This document shows positions 23,942-31,139 of a stretch of 36,983 nucleotides of DNA, in pieces. The DNA lies in assembly GCA_022563595.1 (NCBI GenBank), contig JADFNB010000031.1:1-36983 (forward strand), given 5' to 3'. A model generated the notes under the pieces. The model did no database searches. It had not been told where the DNA came from and saw only the letters and a program-made list of their open reading frames with translations. Origin of the DNA: Gemmatimonadota bacterium (GTDB lineage: Bacteria > Gemmatimonadota > Gemmatimonadetes > Gemmatimonadales > GWC2-71-9). Positions within the stretch are counted from its first letter, which is position 1, and every line of letters starts with the position of its first letter. A program made the translations under genes and the position numbers.

Positions 23942-26416
23942 TCAGTCGTCGAACTCCACGATCCGGAAGAGGCTGCTGAAGTCATCCGTCCACAGCGGGC
24001 CCGGCGCGGGCATCGGTTCCTCGTCCTCGCGTACGATCTCCAGAGCCAGGAATGCCTGGTTCCTGGTCAGCAGCACCCAATCAGACGAGCTCACCATGCG
24101 ACTCGAGCTCGAGTAGTTCTCAACGTAGATCGCGCTCAGGCCCGTGACGTCGGCGAGGCGCTGCACGATCGGGAGCAGGTCGACGAAGCGGTTGGTCACG
24201 TGGAGCGCCAGGACGCCGTCCTCCTGCAGGTGGGCGAGATACGTCCGGATGCTCTCCAGGGTCAGGAGGTGGATCGGAATCGCGTCGCTGCTGAACGCGT
24301 CGATGGCGAGGACGTCGAACCGCTGCGCTTCGCCCTGCTCGAGCTGTCGCTCGAGCACGATGCGCGCATCCCCTTCGAACACGGCGACGTCCGCGCCGCG
24401 CGCCGCCGCGTCGCCGAGGAACGTGAACCTGTCGGTGGCCCAGCGCGTGACCAGTGGGTTCAGCTCGTAGAACCGCATGTAGTCAGGCTCACCCGTCTTG
24501 CGGACCGTGACGTACGACTCCTCCCTCTGGGCGGCGTCGATGCGCGTATTGGCGTAGGCGGCGATCGTGCCGACGCCCAACCCCACCACGCCCACACGAA
24601 ACTGCCGGGTCGTGTCGGAGCGCTTTGGGTGAAACTCGATGGCCAGCCCGACGCCGGTCTCCGGCCCGTAGTAGGTCGTCGGCCAGGCGCGATAGAGCTG
24701 CAGCTGGCTTCCATGACGAATACGCCCGTGCGTCAAGGAGAGCCGGTACATCCGCTCTCCGACGCCGCGCTGCTTGATCGCGAGCGCTCCGTAGAAGTTC
24801 CGTTCCAACTCGACCGCGCGGCGCTCGTCGTTGCTGATCTGCCAGACGAGTCCGCCGGTGAGCGACACGAGTCCCACCGCCGCCGCCCCCGTCAGTCCGA
24901 CGCGCGCGAGTCCGCGACGGGACGTCCACCATCCGCGCAGCGCGACTCCCTCCATGCGGCGCCACATCTCGAGGACCGCGAGTACGAAGACTGCCGTGAC
25001 CGTCCCGTACCAACGCATGTAGACCTGCCACGTTGCGAACGTCGCTCTCGCGTTCGAGGTCGCGCCCTCGAGCCACGTCTCCGGTCGCAGCAGGACAACC
25101 GTGCCGAGGGCGATCGACGCGAGCCCCATCACCCAGCAGAGGCCCACCAGACCGCGGGTTACGTGCCCCCTGATCGGGGCGAGGCCCCCCGTGATGAGGA
25201 AACGTGCGAGAATAAAGCCCACGAGTACATAGCAAGCGATCAGTAGCAGGTGGTACTCGTAGAAGCTCGGGAACAGGGCCGGAGCGAGGATCGCGACGAA
25301 GAAACCGCCCAACGCACCGCCGATCGCCACCATGAGGAAGAAGAACGTGAGATGGTGCGCAGCCGGACGTGCCCGCGACAGCTCCCCGTGGCAGCACATG
25401 CAGCAGACGAAGAGCGTGAGCGAGTATCCCAGCACCTGATCCACGATGCCCAGATCGACACCACCGTAGAGCAGCCGCACCGCGTTGATGAGGGCCAGAG
25501 GCAGCAGCGCGATGAAGAGCGGTCTGACGTACCAGCGCTCGTGGTCGAAGGTCAAGATGAATGTCAGCAGATAGACACTCAGCGGGAGGATCCACAGGAA
25601 CGGCACCACCGCGATGTCCACCGACATCTGGTTAGTCGTCGCCAGCAGTAGACCCGACCCGCAAGCCGATAACAGCAGCCACAGGAAGGCGGGGCCCGCG
25701 CCTGGGCGGTCGTGCTGGGCCGCCCCGCTAGCGGCACTCGCGGCGTCTCCACTCGCAGCGGGTGCGCCAGGGTCGCGCACCGAGCGGTACAGAGTCAGCG
25801 CACATCCCACACAAAGCACCGCGAACGCCACATATGCCAGCGACCAGTACGACGTCTGAGACCGGAGCCGCACGTAGGGCTCGACCAGGAACGGGTACGA
25901 CAGCAGCGCGAGCAGCGAGCCCAGGTTCGACAGCGCGTACAGGCGGTACGGCGGCCGCCCCGGGTGGAGTTGGGCGAACCACCGCTGGATCAGCGGGGCC
26001 GTCGCCGAGAGCAGGAGATACGGTGCGCCGACCGAGACCGTCAGGATGAGGAGAATCCGTAGACTCGGCACGTCCGCACTCGTGGGCTTTAGCGCCTCGG
26101 CGGGGGTGATCGGTAGCGTGATCAGAGCCAAAGCCAGCAGCGCAGCGTGCAGGATTGCCTGACGCTGCCACGTCAGCCGGCTGACGATGAAGTGGGCGTA
26201 GGCATACCCGCCTAGCAGCATCAGCTGGAAGAACAGCAGAGCTGTCGCCCACACCCCCGGGGTCGAGCCGAACCACGGCAGGATGTACTTGCCGATGATC
26301 GGTTGGACCTGGAAGAGCAGGAAGGCACTCAAGAAGACCGTGGCCGCGAGCAGCGCCATCGAGCCGCGGGTCCGGGCACGGGTCTCTTCGGCGATCGGAC
26401 CTCCTGCGGCGTTCAT
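23942..26416 (-). CDS. Fused membrane domain / spermidine-synthase-like methyltransferase fold protein
   Basis: 824 residues. The N-terminal about 530 residues hold at least a dozen membrane helices, with the first starting near residue 18. The C-terminal about 260 residues form a Rossmann fold like spermidine synthase, with Val-Gly-Leu-Gly-Val-Gly-Thr as the nucleotide loop and Ala-Ile-Asp-Ala-Phe-Ser-Ser-Asp-Ala-Ile-Pro in place of the usual Asp-x-x-Asp site. These fused proteins occur widely in soil bacteria; whether they make polyamines is not established. It stands alone between repeat regions, with its promoter in 26417-26520. Confidence 0.85.
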   Translation of the reverse strand: MNAAGGPIAEETRARTRGSMALLAATVFLSAFLLFQVQPIIGKYILPWFGSTPGVWATALLFFQLMLLGGYAYAHFIVSRLTWQRQAILHAALLALALITLPITPAEALKPTSADVPSLRILLILTVSVGAPYLLLSATAPLIQRWFAQLHPGRPPYRLYALSNLGSLLALLSYPFLVEPYVRLRSQTSYWSLAYVAFAVLCVGCALTLYRSVRDPGAPAASGDAASAASGAAQHDRPGAGPAFLWLLLSACGSGLLLATTNQMSVDIAVVPFLWILPLSVYLLTFILTFDHERWYVRPLFIALLPLALINAVRLLYGGVDLGIVDQVLGYSLTLFVCCMCCHGELSRARPAAHHLTFFFLMVAIGGALGGFFVAILAPALFPSFYEYHLLLIACYVLVGFILARFLITGGLAPIRGHVTRGLVGLCWVMGLASIALGTVVLLRPETWLEGATSNARATFATWQVYMRWYGTVTAVFVLAVLEMWRRMEGVALRGWWTSRRGLARVGLTGAAAVGLVSLTGGLVWQISNDERRAVELERNFYGALAIKQRGVGERMYRLSLTHGRIRHGSQLQLYRAWPTTYYGPETGVGLAIEFHPKRSDTTRQFRVGVVGLGVGTIAAYANTRIDAAQREESYVTVRKTGEPDYMRFYELNPLVTRWATDRFTFLGDAAARGADVAVFEGDARIVLERQLEQGEAQRFDVLAIDAFSSDAIPIHLLTLESIRTYLAHLQEDGVLALHVTNRFVDLLPIVQRLADVTGLSAIYVENYSSSSRMVSSSDWVLLTRNQAFLALEIVREDEEPMPAPGPLWTDDFSSLFRIVEFDD

Positions 26417-26885
26417 CTCGGAGTGGGATAGGGGTTCGGTAGCTCGAGGAAAGGGCGCCCGCTCAGTGCCCCGGCTCCGCTGCTTGTGAGTTGCTGACCG
26501 CGCTCACAAGGTTCATGACGCTGAAACGAGTCGAGTCCCCCAGCCTTGATGACGGTCTTTGGCACTCAAGCAATGTAATGTCTGCATCGAAGGAATTTGC
26601 TTTCCCCTATCCCAAGTATCGCCCTTGATACAGGCGTCCAGCCAGTGGGATGAGGGTACGCGGGCAGTCTCCGGTAGCTCGCATGCCGGGTAGGCGGAAC
26701 CGGAACCGGCCGCAGCGCGAACCATCCGGGCTCGCGCGGGCGGGGGACGGGAACGGCGCTTCGCCGCTGCGGTACGACGGAAGTGATCGAGGATGCGGTC
26801 GATCACCTGGGGCTCCGTGATGAAGGCAACGATGCGCATGCTAGGCTGCAACCCACGACGAAAAAAACCCGTACCGCAAGCCTCG
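26417..26885. other. Gene-free stretch with a transposase relic
   Basis: Apart from the 145-bp relic (26695-26839), no gene is seen. The frames that run through on the minus strand become low-complexity or lack a start outside the relic. The left end should carry the promoter of the fused transporter gene. Confidence 0.5.
26695..26839 (-). pseudogene. Relic of a transposase C-terminus (copy 1)
   Basis: Minus-strand translation from 26839 gives Met-Arg-Ile-Val-Ala-Phe-Ile-Thr-Glu-Pro-Gln-Val-Ile-Asp followed by an Arg/Pro-rich tail. From memory this is the C-terminal end of IS91/IS801-type transposases, where it follows a Cys-Pro-x-Cys zinc ribbon. That ribbon, and everything before it, is missing here. 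The segment is about 96 % identical (6 differences in 145, counted by eye) to 30891-31035 in the same orientation. An internal hairpin GTGATCGA...TCGATCAC lies in the middle. Confidence 0.6.
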
Positions 26886-27038
26886 TCAGTCGTGGAGTGG
26901 GAGGGCCGTGCGGTCTCGCTGTTGGCGGAGCAGGCGTTCCGCGAAATCGAGTCGCTCTTCAAGCTCCATGAGCCGGCCTTCGGTCTCGGTGCGTTGATGC
27001 TCCGCCTGCTCCTCCAATTCGTGCAGACGCCGTCCCAC
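26886..27038 (-). CDS. Small coiled-coil protein, last gene of the second sigma operon
   Basis: About 50 residues, nearly all Glu, Arg, Leu and Gln in heptad-like order (Leu-Glu-Glu, Leu-Met-Glu-Leu-Glu-Glu-Arg-Leu-Asp-Phe-Ala-Glu-Arg-Leu-Leu). It ends with a short basic/proline tail. The GTG at 27038 is the only start close to the HEAT gene stop (13 bp after it), but the ribosome site is weak. The heptad pattern and the placement in the operon support a real gene. It resembles SlyX-type or other short helical proteins only in style. Confidence 0.5.
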   Translation of the reverse strand: MGRRLHELEEQAEHQRTETEGRLMELEERLDFAERLLRQQRDRTALPLHD

Positions 27039-27051
27039 GTCGTCCAGCTCA

Positions 27052-27837
27052 CTACCGGCGTAGCAGTATCTCCTCGAACAGCGCGATGACCCGGGGATCG
27101 TCGGATTGGCCGAGCCAGAACATCGCTTTGCTGCGGACATGCCGGTCGCGGTGGGTCTGCGCGATCTCGATCAGCGCCGCTACACCCTGGTCGCCACGGA
27201 GCTGGGAGAGCGCGAAGACGGCGTGTTCCTGGATCTCCCGGTCGGTGTTCTCGTCGTCCACCAGCTGCGCGAGGTCGTCCGCTACGGCTTTGCCGGCGGC
27301 CTGCGCCAGCCAAAACACGGCACTCTTTCGCGTCGCGCGTGGGAGATCCCGCCTCTTGGCGATCTCGAGCAGCCGAGGCCACACTTCCATGCTGTCCGCT
27401 ATCGTGGCCGGGAAGATCGCCTCTTTTCCAGCCCGCGTATGCTGACTGGACGCTAGGGTCAAGAGGTAGGCCGCCGCTTCCGGCGCCGACACCATGCCTA
27501 AGTCGAGCACCGAACCACGCGCCGGCCGCCAACGTCCGCCGACGTGCGTGTCGACGTCCACCAGCTCACCGTCACGCAGGGTGAGCACGACGCGGGCCGG
27601 GCCGCTCTCGCAGTAGCTCTCCCAGTCATCAGTCGACCGGGACATCGTGATATGCTCGCCGCTTCCGCAGACACCGGGCCGGGTTGCGAAGCTCATCCGT
27701 ACCTTCCCATCGCGCACCTGGGCCGCCCGCTCGGCAATGCTCTGCCCGTGGGCCGGGCTGGTGAGCAGGGCCAGGAGGCAGAATCCGAACAACCACCTGT
27801 TCGTCTGTCCGCCTATGTGCTTGCCCGTCCGTCTCAT
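27052..27837 (-). CDS. Exported HEAT-repeat protein (shorter copy)
   Basis: 261 residues. After a basic stretch whose codons contain ACGG/ACAG tetranucleotides comes a hydrophobic signal segment ending Ala-His-Gly-Gln. The middle (about 45-130) has two Cys and is of unknown fold. The C-terminal half holds HEAT-like helical repeats marked Ala-Val-Phe-Trp-Leu-Ala-Gln, Ala-Val-Phe-Ala-Leu-Ser-Gln and Ala-Met-Phe-Trp-Leu-Gly-Gln. HEAT arrays are protein-protein binding scaffolds. The ATG overlaps the stop of the longer HEAT gene by 4 bp (ATGA at 27834-27837). Periplasmic location is inferred. Confidence 0.8.
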   Translation of the reverse strand: MRRTGKHIGGQTNRWLFGFCLLALLTSPAHGQSIAERAAQVRDGKVRMSFATRPGVCGSGEHITMSRSTDDWESYCESGPARVVLTLRDGELVDVDTHVGGRWRPARGSVLDLGMVSAPEAAAYLLTLASSQHTRAGKEAIFPATIADSMEVWPRLLEIAKRRDLPRATRKSAVFWLAQAAGKAVADDLAQLVDDENTDREIQEHAVFALSQLRGDQGVAALIEIAQTHRDRHVRSKAMFWLGQSDDPRVIALFEEILLRR

Positions 27838-29339
27838 CGGTTGATGATCTCCATCAGGAACTCGGCCACGCGCGGATCGTTCGACTGCGCGAGCCAGAAG
27901 ATCGCCTTCCGACGCAGCCCCTGGTCGGTCTCGTTGCGGGCGATGTCCATCAGCTTGTCGACGGCCGCGCTCTCGCGCCGTTGTGAGTAGATGAAGATCA
28001 GGTGCTCCCTCACCTCCAGATCAGTCATCGGGTCGTACAGACTCGTGAGATCCTCGATGTCAACGGCCCGCATCTGGCCGGCCCAGAAGAGGGCGTTCTT
28101 GCGGACCTCGACCGACGCGCTCTCGTCGAGTGCGATCGCCATGATCCAGCGTGCGTTCTCTTCCAGGTTCATCTGTGAGAGCGAGAAGATGACCTTCTTT
28201 TTCAGCTCGGGGTTGGTCGTGCGAGCATAGAACGCGCGCAGATACTGGGCGTTGTCCTCCGACCGACGCTGGCCGAGCCAGAAGATGATGTTCTCCTTGA
28301 TGTCGTCGGGCGTAGTCGTCCGCTCGAGGTGGTCGCGCAGGGCGCGGCTGGCCGCCTCGCTCCGCTGCTGGGAGAGCGCGAACACCGCTTTCTCCTGCAG
28401 CTCCGGGGCGGTCGCGTGCTGGAGGATCGAGTCCAGCGCCGCGGTCGCCTCGGGCGTGTTCACCTGTGACAGCCAGAACACCGCCTGTTCGCGCACCTCC
28501 GGGTCGGGATCGCTGCGCGCCGACTGAAGCAGGATGCGCGCCGTCTCCGCCGACCGCTTCTGGGACACGATGAATACGGCCTTCCGGCGCAAGCAGACCG
28601 AACCTTCGTCCCGCCGCTCGAGTACCCGCTTCAGGATCGGTACCGCCTGCTCCGAACGCATCTGCATCAACGCGCTAAGCGCCACGAGCCGCTCGTCATC
28701 CTCACTGTCACACTCACTCCGGCGAGCGCGGACGGGGCCAAACGCGCGCGGCGCCCGAGGTGGCCTCGGTGGCCGAACTGGGACTACCCCACGGCGCGGT
28801 GGACTCGGGGGGGCCAGCTCCGCCGCCATCCCGGCAATCTCTTCTGCTGCCTCCGCATCGCCCTGCTGCGCAAGCTGGCCGCGGATTCTCGCCCTGAGTT
28901 CGCCTGCATCGCGACGGGTTCGCGCATCGGGATGCCGCTCCGCCTGCAGATCGAGCAACCCGACCGCCTGCTTGAGCCGGTCGCCCGATCCGGTCTTGGA
29001 CAGCGCGAACGCTTCCCAGTAGTAGGAGTCGGCAACGTATCCGGACCGGGGATACCGGTCCCGCAGGGAGCGGAAATGACGCGCCGCCGTGCGGTAGTTC
29101 CCGGCACTCAGAGCGCCCCGCGCCAGCCGGTAGAGCGAATCGGCCGGGTCCTGTTGCAGCCACGGCGCCGGCGCTTCCGGGCTCGGGGACCACACTACCG
29201 TCGCACCAAGCTGCGGTCCATACACTTCCGCCGACCGGGCCGTCGGCGCCCGCGAGGGACGCGGCGCAGCCTGGCCCGCCGCCGGTGGCGCAACCGCAAA
29301 CGCGCTCAGACCCAGAACAGCCACAGTCAATCGCTTCAT
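27834..29339 (-). CDS. Exported TPR-like / HEAT-repeat protein (longer copy)
   Basis: 501 residues. There is a signal peptide (to about 23, Ala-Ala-Gly-Gln). A TPR-like part (about 65-160) follows, with Ala-Leu-Ser-Ala-Gly-Asn-Tyr-Arg-Thr-Ala-Ala-Arg-His-Phe as in tol-pal-associated proteins. After a Pro/Arg linker there is an array of at least eight HEAT-like repeats of about 35 residues, each with a core such as Ala-Val-Phe-Trp-Leu-Ser-Gln or Val-Ile-Phe-Ser-Leu-Ser-Gln. The repeats are unusually regular. Its ATG overlaps the anti-sigma stop by one base (TGATG), so translation is coupled. It may act as the sensor or a partner of the anti-sigma factor outside the cytosol, which is inference. 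Confidence 0.85.
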   Translation of the reverse strand: MKRLTVAVLGLSAFAVAPPAAGQAAPRPSRAPTARSAEVYGPQLGATVVWSPSPEAPAPWLQQDPADSLYRLARGALSAGNYRTAARHFRSLRDRYPRSGYVADSYYWEAFALSKTGSGDRLKQAVGLLDLQAERHPDARTRRDAGELRARIRGQLAQQGDAEAAEEIAGMAAELAPPSPPRRGVVPVRPPRPPRAPRAFGPVRARRSECDSEDDERLVALSALMQMRSEQAVPILKRVLERRDEGSVCLRRKAVFIVSQKRSAETARILLQSARSDPDPEVREQAVFWLSQVNTPEATAALDSILQHATAPELQEKAVFALSQQRSEAASRALRDHLERTTTPDDIKENIIFWLGQRRSEDNAQYLRAFYARTTNPELKKKVIFSLSQMNLEENARWIMAIALDESASVEVRKNALFWAGQMRAVDIEDLTSLYDPMTDLEVREHLIFIYSQRRESAAVDKLMDIARNETDQGLRRKAIFWLAQSNDPRVAEFLMEIINR

Positions 29340-30031
29340 CAGAGTGCTCCTTGCGCGGTGAACCGCGGCAGCGCGGCGGGAATCGCCGTGCGCAGCTTCA
29401 GCAGGACACTGCGTTGTTGAATGCCTTGATCAATGAACTCCAGATCCTCCGCATGCTCCGCGCTGTACTGCGCGATCTGCGCCAAGATCAACTCGAGGTC
29501 GTCGAGCAGCCCCTTGAACGTCAGGTCTTCGGCGACGGGCGAGTCCTGCAGCAGCCGGGTATGGTGCAGCAGACCGCGTGCGGGGATCGCATAGTCGGCT
29601 TCCATCACGCGCCCTGCGCGCGCTTCCGCCTGAAACAGCGTCAGGAATGTCTCCACGCGACTCAGGTGCTCACCGGCATTGACGCGATATGCCACCTGGC
29701 TCTCGGCGGCCAGCTCGATGTCCGGCGCGGTCCCCACGGCAACCTCCGGTTGACCCTCCGGTCCGGCGGGGCCCGCGGTGAACCGCCCGATCGCGATACC
29801 GGTCACCAACACCGCCGCAATCCCCGCAACGATCCTCCACACCGGGAACGCGGCCGGTTTCCTGTGTGTGTCCTGGCGCCGCTGCCTCTCCTCCCGAATC
29901 GCCGCCCAGATCGCTTCTCTGGGCGTCTCCGGCGGCCGGTTGTACTGCGCCGCCATGTCGCGCAGGCGCTGTTCCATCTCGTCCTCACTCAGACGCGGAT
30001 AATGGTCATTGCGATCTCGATCGTCGCTCAT
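29339..30031 (-). CDS. Putative anti-sigma factor with one membrane helix
   Basis: 230 residues. The ATG at 30031 overlaps the sigma stop (ATGA); an alternative three codons upstream (30040) is less likely. The cytosolic part (1-60) is charged and helical with no zinc motif. A membrane helix spans about 64-84. The outer part (about 85-230) has long helices with Leu/Glu-rich stretches and a Gly/Pro linker. Position directly after an ECF sigma gene, one membrane helix, and the lack of any enzymatic motif point to an anti-sigma factor of the non-zinc type. It differs clearly from the ZAS-type protein in the first operon. Confidence 0.7.
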   Translation of the reverse strand: MSDDRDRNDHYPRLSEDEMEQRLRDMAAQYNRPPETPREAIWAAIREERQRRQDTHRKPAAFPVWRIVAGIAAVLVTGIAIGRFTAGPAGPEGQPEVAVGTAPDIELAAESQVAYRVNAGEHLSRVETFLTLFQAEARAGRVMEADYAIPARGLLHHTRLLQDSPVAEDLTFKGLLDDLELILAQIAQYSAEHAEDLEFIDQGIQQRSVLLKLRTAIPAALPRFTAQGAL

Positions 30032-30600
30032 ACGGCCCACTCCCCGGCGAATGCCGCCAGTGCGTCCCGAAGCTTCGCGCGCGCCCGGAAGAGCTGGGCC
30101 TTCGACGTGCCTGGCTTGGTGCCGAGCGCGGTGCTGATCTCTACGTGCGTGTAACCCTCGATGTCGTGCATCACGAAGACCATCCTGTACTTGTCTGGGA
30201 GGCGGTCGATCGCCTCTGCCAGCTTCTCCTTCAGGTCCGGGTTGGCGCGCCGTTCCACCGCAGCCACGGTATCCGCAATCTCGATGTCTGTCTCGCGCGT
30301 CCGGAATCGTTTCACCTTCCGCAGCATGTTCAGCACCACCGTGGTGGCAACCGTGTGCAGCCAGGTTCCAAAGGCCGCGTCGCCGCGGAAATCCGCCAGC
30401 CGGTCGAACGCCCGGATGAACGTCTCCTGGGTACAGTCCTGCGCCAGGTCATCGTCGCCGGTCATGCGGTACGCCAATCGGTACACCCGGTCGACATGCG
30501 CCTCGTACAGCTCGCGCTCCGCGCGTGCATCCCCAGCGAGGACTCGCTTTATCAGGAGGCGTTCGTCCACCGGTCTCCGTACGAGGCTGAAAGGCTTCAC
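30028..30600 (-). CDS. ECF-type RNA polymerase sigma factor (second operon)
   Basis: 190 residues with region 2 (about 30-90, Ala-Phe-Gly-Thr-Trp-Leu-His-Thr-Val-Ala) and region 4 (about 125-180, Leu-Pro-Asp-Lys-Tyr-Arg-Met-Val-Phe and Gly-Thr-Ser-Lys-Ala-Gln-Leu-Phe-Arg-Ala-Arg). It shares long stretches of wording with the first sigma (Asp-Phe/Thr-Phe-Arg-Gly-Asp-Ala-Ala-Phe-Gly-Thr-Trp-Leu-His), so the two are close paralogues. GTG start at 30600, with AGGAG nine bases upstream. First gene of a five-gene operon in which the first four genes overlap by one to four bases. Confidence 0.92.
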   Translation of the reverse strand: MKPFSLVRRPVDERLLIKRVLAGDARAERELYEAHVDRVYRLAYRMTGDDDLAQDCTQETFIRAFDRLADFRGDAAFGTWLHTVATTVVLNMLRKVKRFRTRETDIEIADTVAAVERRANPDLKEKLAEAIDRLPDKYRMVFVMHDIEGYTHVEISTALGTKPGTSKAQLFRARAKLRDALAAFAGEWAV

Positions 30601-30615
30601 CGACTGCTACTCCTG

Positions 30616-30640
30616 GGACACGGTGTGGCGGGAAAGGGTT
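30616..30640 (-). promoter_or_regulatory. Candidate ECF promoter, second sigma operon
   Basis: On the minus strand AACCCTTT (30640-30633), 13 bases, GTCC (30619-30616). The elements and gap are identical to those before the first sigma gene (14471-14447). If transcription starts seven or eight bases after GTCC, the leader is under ten bases and the AGGAG at 30614-30610 would lie before the start site, so one of the two assignments needs testing. Confidence 0.6.
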
Positions 30641-30669
30641 ACGCGGAAGGGGCGACCTCGAGATCAGGC

Positions 30670-30860
30670 TGGCCTGAACCGCGGGCTCACGCCCGGGGTC
30701 GGCTGTATCGGGGTGCCAGCCCTCGCTCTTGGGCCAAGGGCTCTTTGAACCCCGGGCTTACGCCCGGGGTCGGTTGTATCGGAGTGCCAGGCCTCGCTCT
30801 TGGGCCAGGGGTTCTTTGAACCCCGGGCTTACGCCCGGGGTCGGTTGTATCGGAGTGCCA
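30670..30860. repeat. 71-bp palindromic tandem repeat, cluster B (about 2.6 copies)
   Basis: Same unit, period and hairpin as cluster A. The TGCC landmark is at 30714, 30785 and 30856. The hairpins ACCCCGGGC-TTAC-GCCCGGGGT are at 30749-30770 and 30820-30841, and a damaged one (GCGGGCTCACGCCCG) sits near 30680. It lies between the second sigma operon and the second transposase relic. Confidence 0.88.
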
Positions 30861-30890
30861 TTGCCCAACGCTACAGCAGCGTTCTCTAGT

Positions 30891-31035
30891 CGGAACCGGA
30901 ACCGGCCGCAGCGCGAACCATCCGGGCTCGCGCGGGCGGGGCAGGGGAACGGTGCCTCGCCGCTGCGGTACGACGGAAGTGATCGAGGATGAGGTCGATC
31001 ACCTGGGGCTCCGTGATGAAGGCAACAATGCGCAT
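30891..31035 (-). pseudogene. Relic of a transposase C-terminus (copy 2)
   Basis: Same 145 bases as 26695-26839 with six differences and no gap, in the same orientation. The minus-strand frame gives Met-Arg-Ile-Val-Ala-Phe-Ile-Thr-Glu-Pro-Gln and the same Arg-Ala-Ala-Ala-Gly-Ser-Gly-Ser end. Here the frame extends upstream without the Cys residues of the transposase zinc ribbon. The two copies flank the second sigma/HEAT operon. Confidence 0.6.
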
Positions 31036-31074
31036 GGGCCGCAGCGGGGACATTTCGGGCGAAACGGGGAACTC

Positions 31075-31103
31075 TTGACAGGTCACACCAGCAAGGCTAG
31101 ACT
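31075..31103 (+). promoter_or_regulatory. Sigma-70 promoter of the EamA-M20-ABM operon with regulator half-site
   Basis: TTGACA (31075-31080), exactly 17 bp, then TAGACT (31098-31103) is the best sigma-70 promoter in the window. It would give a leader of about 30 nt. The -35 box lies inside TCTTGACAGGTCAC (31073-31086), which matches 13 of 14 bases of the right arm of the palindrome before the CGNR regulator gene (TCTTGACAGGTTAC, 34516-34529). Confidence 0.65.
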
Positions 31104-31139
31104 CGTAACCATCAAACAGCCTATGGATAGTTACTGCTG

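Larger units (their letters stand above)
30601..31139. other. Gene-free region between sigma operon and EamA operon
   Basis: Holds, in order, the candidate ECF promoter (30616-30640), cluster B of the 71-bp repeat (30670-30860), the second transposase relic (30891-31035) and the promoter of the EamA operon (31075-31103). No other gene is seen. Confidence 0.6.
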
